Source: Nitrospirae bacterium JdFR-85
GTDB lineage: Bacteria > Nitrospirota > Thermodesulfovibrionia > Thermodesulfovibrionales > JdFR-85
Direction: 5' to 3'
DNA length: 64,000 bases
Assembly: GCA_002011745.1 (NCBI GenBank)
Contig: MTOU01000013.1
Span: forward strand, 62,186-126,185
Shown here: in pieces, positions 59,938-64,000 of the stretch
Layout: each line of letters starts with the position of its first letter
Numbering within the stretch: position 1 is the stretch's first letter
Notes under the pieces: model-generated
The model's database searches: none
What the model saw: only the letters and a program-made list of their open reading frames with translations
What the model was told of the DNA's origin: nothing
Made by a program: the position numbers and the translations under genes

Positions 59938-60204
59938 ATGGATAAAAAGAAAAGAATTGTGCTTTTTGCTTTGAGTACCTGTCCTGCGTGTAGAAAAACA
60001 AAGGAACTTCTTGGAAAACACGGCCTAGATTATCTACTTGTTGAAATTGATACAGTAGACAGATCCTCAAGGGAGAAGCTTCTTCAAACACTTAGAAAAT
60101 ACAATCCTCAGGAAACATTTCCCACTTTGGTAATTGATGGTGGTAAGAAGGTGGTAATTGGATACTCCGAGGAAGAAATTCTTGATCTTATTAAAGAAGT
60201 GTAA
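59938..60204 (+). CDS. Glutaredoxin-like protein
   Basis: 88 residues with a thioredoxin fold. The redox motif is CPAC in IVLFALSTCPACRKTKELLGKHGLDYLLVEID. The cis-proline region is ETFPTLVIDGGKKVVIGYSEEEILDLI. It likely serves as a thiol donor, possibly for the peroxiredoxin upstream. It ends 23 bases from the convergent HD-GYP gene. Confidence 0.87.
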   Translation: MDKKKRIVLFALSTCPACRKTKELLGKHGLDYLLVEIDTVDRSSREKLLQTLRKYNPQETFPTLVIDGGKKVVIGYSEEEILDLIKEV

Positions 60205-60227
60205 TTTAAATCTGGATTGATAGGAAG

Positions 60228-61559
60228 CTATCCTTCTTCAACATAGTCCTCGTCAATATTGTTCACAAAGACCTCTACCAGCTTGGGGTCAAACTGTGTA
60301 CCCGCATTCCTTTTAAGCTCTTCAATTGCTTCATGGAATCCACATATGGTAGGTTTTATATCTTTACTAATTATTCTTCCTGTACATTTATAAGAAGCTC
60401 TGCTGACCATTGCATCAAAAGCCTCTGCAATTGCGAGTATTCTTGACTCTAATGGAATATCTTCTCCTGCCAGTCCTGAAGGATATCCTTTACCATCATA
60501 TCTCTCATGATGGTGAAGCACAATTGGAGCAATGGGTGCATAAAAATTGATTGGCCGTAATATCTCGTAACCGATCTCTGGATGTGCCTTGTAGTCTTCC
60601 TTAGAAAGAATCCTATGTTGACCCATCTTTAAAAATCCTATATCATGCAGCAGAGCAGCCTGATAAAGTCTTCTCTTTTGATCTTCAGACATATTTATAG
60701 CCTTCGCTATCAGAAGTGCATACTTTGCTACTCTCTTTGAGTGTCCTTTTTTTTCAGCTAAACTATCCATAATATCGGTTAGAATACTTGTAAGATGAAT
60801 TTCATAGTTCTTCTCATCCTCATAGAACTTTGCCCTTTCGATGAATATAGCTACCTGATCAGCAAAATAGGAGATAATCTCTTCATCCTCTTGTGTGAAA
60901 GCATTCTTGTTTTTATTTACAAGCTCTACAGCACCTATTATCTTGTCTCTCAATCTTAAGGGAGCACAGAGAACCGATCTTATTTCTTCTTTTTCTATAT
61001 TATCCACCTCAGGGACAAATCTGCTGTCATTTTTCACATCATCAACTCTAACCGTGGTCCCATTCTCCACCACCCATCCCACTATGCCCTGAAACCCAGG
61101 AACTGAAAATCCGCTCGATTTATTAATATCCTCCCCTCTCACAACCTTAAACACAAGTCTACTATCTTCAACAAGCACCACTGAACCTGCATCTGCGTTT
61201 GTCATCTTTAAGGAGTGATCTATAATATTGTTGAACAGTACATCACTATGAACTATCTCTCCCATATTCTTTGTGGTGGTTAAAAGAGTATTCAGTTTAT
61301 CACTATACTCTTCTATCTTCTTAATCGCAATTTTTGAAGCACTATTGGCCAAATACATGCCTATAACCATCAGTAATGATGCTACTGTAAGTATAACTAT
61401 TATAGAGGTGAGGGGTAAGTAATCAAGAATTAAATAGAGGAATTTAACAATTACAAACAGTAGAATATAAACAACGAGAACTATAATCCCATTAAGTATC
61501 TTAAGTTGACGTTTAATAGCTTCTATAGCAGCTTTTTTGTAACCATATTGACCTGACAT
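60228..61559 (-). CDS. Membrane GAF-HD-GYP protein, probable c-di-GMP phosphodiesterase
   Basis: 443 residues. Two membrane helices (ILNGIIVLVVYILLFVIVKFLYLIL and LTSIIVILTVASLLMVIGMYLA, about 18-70), then a short coil. A GAF domain covers about 95-240 (FSVPGFQGIVGWVVENGTTVRVDDV, RSVLCAPLRLRDKIIGAVELVNK). The HD-GYP domain has AALLHDIGFLKMG and HHERYDGKGYPSGLAGEDIPLESRILAIAEAFDAM, the full metal-binding and GYP signature. It should degrade c-di-GMP, opposing the GGDEF protein at 17459. Own consensus promoter. Confidence 0.92.
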   Translation of the reverse strand: MSGQYGYKKAAIEAIKRQLKILNGIIVLVVYILLFVIVKFLYLILDYLPLTSIIVILTVASLLMVIGMYLANSASKIAIKKIEEYSDKLNTLLTTTKNMGEIVHSDVLFNNIIDHSLKMTNADAGSVVLVEDSRLVFKVVRGEDINKSSGFSVPGFQGIVGWVVENGTTVRVDDVKNDSRFVPEVDNIEKEEIRSVLCAPLRLRDKIIGAVELVNKNKNAFTQEDEEIISYFADQVAIFIERAKFYEDEKNYEIHLTSILTDIMDSLAEKKGHSKRVAKYALLIAKAINMSEDQKRRLYQAALLHDIGFLKMGQHRILSKEDYKAHPEIGYEILRPINFYAPIAPIVLHHHERYDGKGYPSGLAGEDIPLESRILAIAEAFDAMVSRASYKCTGRIISKDIKPTICGFHEAIEELKRNAGTQFDPKLVEVFVNNIDEDYVEEG

Positions 61560-61631
61560 AAATAAGACTCCCTAATTTTCTCCCCCCTACAATATCCACC
61601 CATTAAGTCTTTAGAGGATTCAGTTCTTTCC

Positions 61632-61660
61632 ATTTTATCATACAACCTGCTCGTTGTCAA
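61632..61660 (-). promoter_or_regulatory. Consensus promoter of the HD-GYP gene
   Basis: On the minus strand TTGACA (61660-61655), exactly 17 bp, TAAAAT (61637-61632). Start about 61625, leader about 65 bases. It lies within 45 bases of the end of the NusG-like gene, so the HD-GYP gene can be expressed independently of the polysaccharide operon. Confidence 0.7.
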
Positions 61661-61675
61661 GAAAATCCCTATGTT

Positions 61676-62179
61676 TCAATCCTGTTTATAAAGAAAAACC
61701 TTTTCTATCTCTACTTTTGCTTTATATTGAATAGTATTAAGCAGTATAAGCACTCTCTCCTTAGGTTTTAATTCTTTCAGAAAAATACCTTCAAAACCAG
61801 ACAGAGGGCCTTCTCTAATAACCACTCTGTCTCCAGGCCTCAGTTCTGAAGGCCCTATTTCAACAAAACCCTCTACCATCCTCTCCTTTATACTTTCAAT
61901 AATAGACAGGTCAACCACATAGGGAATACCTGAAGAATCACCAACAAACCTCCTTACCCCTCTTGTATACTTCACTGTACGGTAGTATCTATTTATATCT
62001 AATCTAAGAAAAATATAACAGGGGAAAAAGTCTTCCACTGTCTCTATCCAGCGTCCTCTTATAAACCTCCTTCTTTTGAGTTTCGGATTTAAAACCTCAA
62101 TATCAGGCAGTTGTTCTAACCTTCTACAAACCAGATCAGACTGTCTTGGTTTAGTATAAACACAATACCATTGTCTCAC
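61676..62179 (-). CDS. NusG-family transcription antiterminator (RfaH/UpxY-like paralogue)
   Basis: 167 residues. The NGN domain starts MRQWYCVYTKPRQSDLVCRRLEQL and contains FFPCYIFLRLDINRYYRTVKYTRGVRRFVGD. A KOW domain follows (LRPGDRVVIREGPLSGFEGIFLKELKPKERVLILL). Residues differ from housekeeping NusG in the manner of RfaH, LoaP and UpxY, specialised factors that let polymerase read through long polysaccharide operons. It is the last gene of the minus-strand wzy-cpsB-nusG run, whereas UpxY-type genes normally lead their operon. Confidence 0.85.
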   Translation of the reverse strand: MRQWYCVYTKPRQSDLVCRRLEQLPDIEVLNPKLKRRRFIRGRWIETVEDFFPCYIFLRLDINRYYRTVKYTRGVRRFVGDSSGIPYVVDLSIIESIKERMVEGFVEIGPSELRPGDRVVIREGPLSGFEGIFLKELKPKERVLILLNTIQYKAKVEIEKVFLYKQD

Positions 62180-62191
62180 TACTCTCCTCCA

Positions 62192-62917
62192 TTAGAGTGG
62201 TATCACCTCTTCGCCCTTAATAATCCTCCATGGGTTCTCGAGAAATAACCTTTTAGCTTCCTTTTCACTAAAAACTCTCTTAATCCTTATATATGCCTCA
62301 GACAGAAGAGGAGGTCTATGCACTGGATCATGCGCATCTGAGGCTATCACATGGATATATCCATTTTTTATCATTCTTAATGTGGTCTTCTGTATCCTGT
62401 ATGAACCATTTATTATACTTGATGCTGTGGCCTGAAAAAGGACCCCCCTCTTTGTCAGTCTTTTAAGTATCCTTAGATTGTTTAGAATCATGATATTCTT
62501 CTCTGGATGTGCTACTATAGGTATTATACCATTAAGAATAAAGTTTTTAATTATCCTTTCAATCTCTTCTAATGGAGGGAGGGAATAAAAAGGAAATTCA
62601 ATAAGGGCATATTTTCCATCATTAAGAGTGGGATAATCTCCATCTAAAAGTCTCTGGAGAGTGTCTCTGCCTATCCTGATTTCAGCCCCAATACCAATAG
62701 GTAAGATATCTGCTCTTTCTCTTAAACTGACAAGACTCTTCTGAATATCGTATCTTTTATTAATATATACACCTTCCATTATATGGGGAGTAGCAATGAT
62801 CTCCTTTATCCCATCCCTTTTAGCAAGCTGAAGCATCCTGAGAGCAGTATCAACAGTGTCAGGACCATCATCAATTCCTGGAAGTATATGACAATGTATA
62901 TCAATAAACTCTGTCAT
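62192..62917 (-). CDS. CpsB/YwqE-type tyrosine-protein phosphatase (PHP domain)
   Basis: 241 residues. Metal-binding PHP motifs: DIHCHILPGIDDGPDTVDTAL, IIATPHIMEGVYINKR, IPIVAHPEKNIMIL and HVIASDAHDPVHRPP. The family removes phosphate from the tyrosine kinase that controls capsule or exopolysaccharide length. A matching BY-kinase is not in the window. Start overlaps the preceding ligase gene by 17 bases. Confidence 0.92.
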   Translation of the reverse strand: MTEFIDIHCHILPGIDDGPDTVDTALRMLQLAKRDGIKEIIATPHIMEGVYINKRYDIQKSLVSLRERADILPIGIGAEIRIGRDTLQRLLDGDYPTLNDGKYALIEFPFYSLPPLEEIERIIKNFILNGIIPIVAHPEKNIMILNNLRILKRLTKRGVLFQATASSIINGSYRIQKTTLRMIKNGYIHVIASDAHDPVHRPPLLSEAYIRIKRVFSEKEAKRLFLENPWRIIKGEEVIPL

Positions 62918-64000
62918 GGAGATAATTACTCCGTCTTCTCTTGAGTATATTTATTGTCATACCATAAAGTATTCCTACCACTAAAGATAAGAGAATCGCA
63001 TTTGAAGGCATATGTAGATTAAAGTCGAATATACTGTGTACTGCTATATATACAAGGGAAGAAATTAGACCTATATAAATGTAGTCTGGGATTCTTTGTA
63101 CTAATAAAGATCTTATTATCATAATAGCCAGTGCAGAGATGGTAATAAATATAAGAAAGCCACCTATAATTCCTGTCTCAAGTAATACCTGTAGATAATC
63201 ATTATGTGCATAGTGGATATTCTTCTGAAGAGGATCAGGATAATACATAGGGATAATATAGTTAAATACTCCAAGTCCTACACCAAATACAGGAAAATCA
63301 GAAATCGCCTTCATTGTTGCAAGCCATATCTTCAATCTTTCCTCATCAGTAAGCCCTCCTCTGGCAAATCGCTCTATTATGGGAGTCATCCCTAAGTAGA
63401 GCAGATAAAAAATAAGAAGGGTAAAAAATATGATAATATAAACAGTAGACCTCTTTTTTATTCCTTTTATAGCAGATAAACTAATAAAAGCTCCCATCGC
63501 AGTAAAGAAGCTCATTATACCGCCCCTTGACAGAGAATAAAATAGCCCCAGGGCAGCAACCATAGTAAGAAAAATAACAAGGAATCTCTTTTCTATTCTC
63601 CTCGTCTCTATTGCAAGTCCAAGCCCCACTGGGATAACCATCCCTACAAAGCCTGCAAAATGATTTCTATTAACAAAAGGACCAAAGGGATTACCTCCCT
63701 GTGACAGTTCTCTAAACCAGTATATCTTACCGTTCCATGTAGCCTTCTGGATTATGGCAAATAAAGACAGCAGACAGGTAAAAACTACAATAACTATCAG
63801 TATCCTACGCACATCCTCTCTTCTTCTTGCTACATACACAGAGATAAAAAACATCATAGTATATACAGCCAGTTTTAATATCTCATTCATGCTTACGAAA
63901 GGATAAAAACTGATACTACCATAAACCTTCTCCAGTGAAAGTGTGCTCAACAATGCATATGTTGGGGGTGAAAGTCTTTTAAGCACTCCAAATGGCATAG
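62901..64000 (-). CDS. O-antigen ligase/polymerase family membrane protein (5' truncated by window edge)
   Basis: At least 365 residues, with about nine hydrophobic segments visible. The conserved periplasmic Wzy/WaaL loop contains GPFVNRNHFAGFVGMVIPVGLGLAI and ends with FGVGLGVFNYIIPMYYP, IHYAHNDYLQVLLETGIIGGFLIF, which is the family signature (HNDYLQ). The track's methionine at 63998 is probably internal, since the frame stays open to the edge and the N-terminal helices of the family are missing. It joins or polymerises surface polysaccharide units. Confidence 0.88.
   Translation of the reverse strand, partial: MPFGVLKRLSPPTYALLSTLSLEKVYGSISFYPFVSMNEILKLAVYTMMFFISVYVARRREDVRRILIVIVVFTCLLSLFAIIQKATWNGKIYWFRELSQGGNPFGPFVNRNHFAGFVGMVIPVGLGLAIETRRIEKRFLVIFLTMVAALGLFYSLSRGGIMSFFTAMGAFISLSAIKGIKKRSTVYIIIFFTLLIFYLLYLGMTPIIERFARGGLTDEERLKIWLATMKAISDFPVFGVGLGVFNYIIPMYYPDPLQKNIHYAHNDYLQVLLETGIIGGFLIFITISALAIMIIRSLLVQRIPDYIYIGLISSLVYIAVHSIFDFNLHMPSNAILLSLVVGILYGMTINILKRRRSNYLHDRVY

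Overview
The window looks like a chromosomal segment of a diderm, probably anaerobic and possibly thermophilic bacterium. Evidence for an outer membrane: kdsB (LPS Kdo), TolB/ExbD/TonB-type proteins, an outer-membrane porin, an O-antigen-ligase-type protein and SurA-like foldases. Evidence for anaerobiosis: superoxide reductase, rubrerythrin, rubredoxin, an A-type flavo-diiron protein, and HypE for [NiFe] hydrogenase. Composition is moderately AT-rich, arginine is mostly AGA/AGG and isoleucine is often ATA. The gene mix recalls Nitrospirota or Desulfobacterota, but the lineage cannot be fixed by eye. Coding density is very high. No intergenic gap exceeds 300 bp, and I see no tRNA, rRNA, CRISPR array, insertion sequence or prophage.

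Layout. 1-9.1 kb (+): end of coaE, an acidic response regulator, valS, a small beta-repeat membrane protein, nadC, a large TPR protein and an ExeA-like ATPase. 9.1-14.5 kb (-): hypE, two SurA/PrsA-like foldases around a small conserved protein, thiD and radA. 14.8-19.8 kb (+): secA, a GAF-GGDEF diguanylate cyclase and an MglA-like GTPase. 19.8-28.1 kb (-): pabB-pyrF-dcd, slyD, then a HEAT-repeat/CheR/CheB/GAF/CheY set with no CheA or CheW. 28.3-35.7 kb (+): hfq, nudix, a PpiD-like anchor, trpF, kdsB, pyrG, exbD, tonB-like, tolB and nitroreductase. 35.7-38.8 kb (-): porin and an iron alcohol dehydrogenase. 38.9-40.75 kb (+): a 57-aa ORF and mutL.

40.75-48.9 kb (+) is the most unusual part. A consensus promoter (TTGACT-N17-TATAAT) directly after mutL precedes a compact operon: a PilZ-zinc-ribbon-methyltransferase fusion, a FabG-type ketoreductase, a ketosynthase that has lost all three catalytic Cys/His/His residues (KS-beta or chain-length-factor-like), an intact ketosynthase, an acyl carrier protein, a CrtI/CRTISO-type FAD oxidoreductase and a membrane histidine kinase. 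This looks like a minimal, non-actinobacterial type II polyketide or unusual fatty-acyl pathway. A c-di-GMP-binding domain is built into its first enzyme. The desaturase gene and the 5' half of the kinase gene are clearly more AT-rich than their surroundings.

49-51.3 kb (+): hemE and a UMF1-family transporter. 51.3-54.6 kb (-): lysine/DAP genes (lysA-dapF-pilZ-dapA). 54.7-60.2 kb (+): an oxygen and peroxide defence island behind a PerR/Fur-type regulator. It includes three very short genes missing from the ORF track (an RCKP-type rubredoxin-like protein, a rubredoxin and a stand-alone desulforedoxin). 60.2-64 kb (-): an HD-GYP phosphodiesterase, a NusG paralogue, a CpsB-type phosphatase and the 3' part of an O-antigen-ligase-like gene, the end of an exopolysaccharide locus. 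c-di-GMP turnover and sensing (GGDEF, HD-GYP, two PilZ proteins) recurs across the window.
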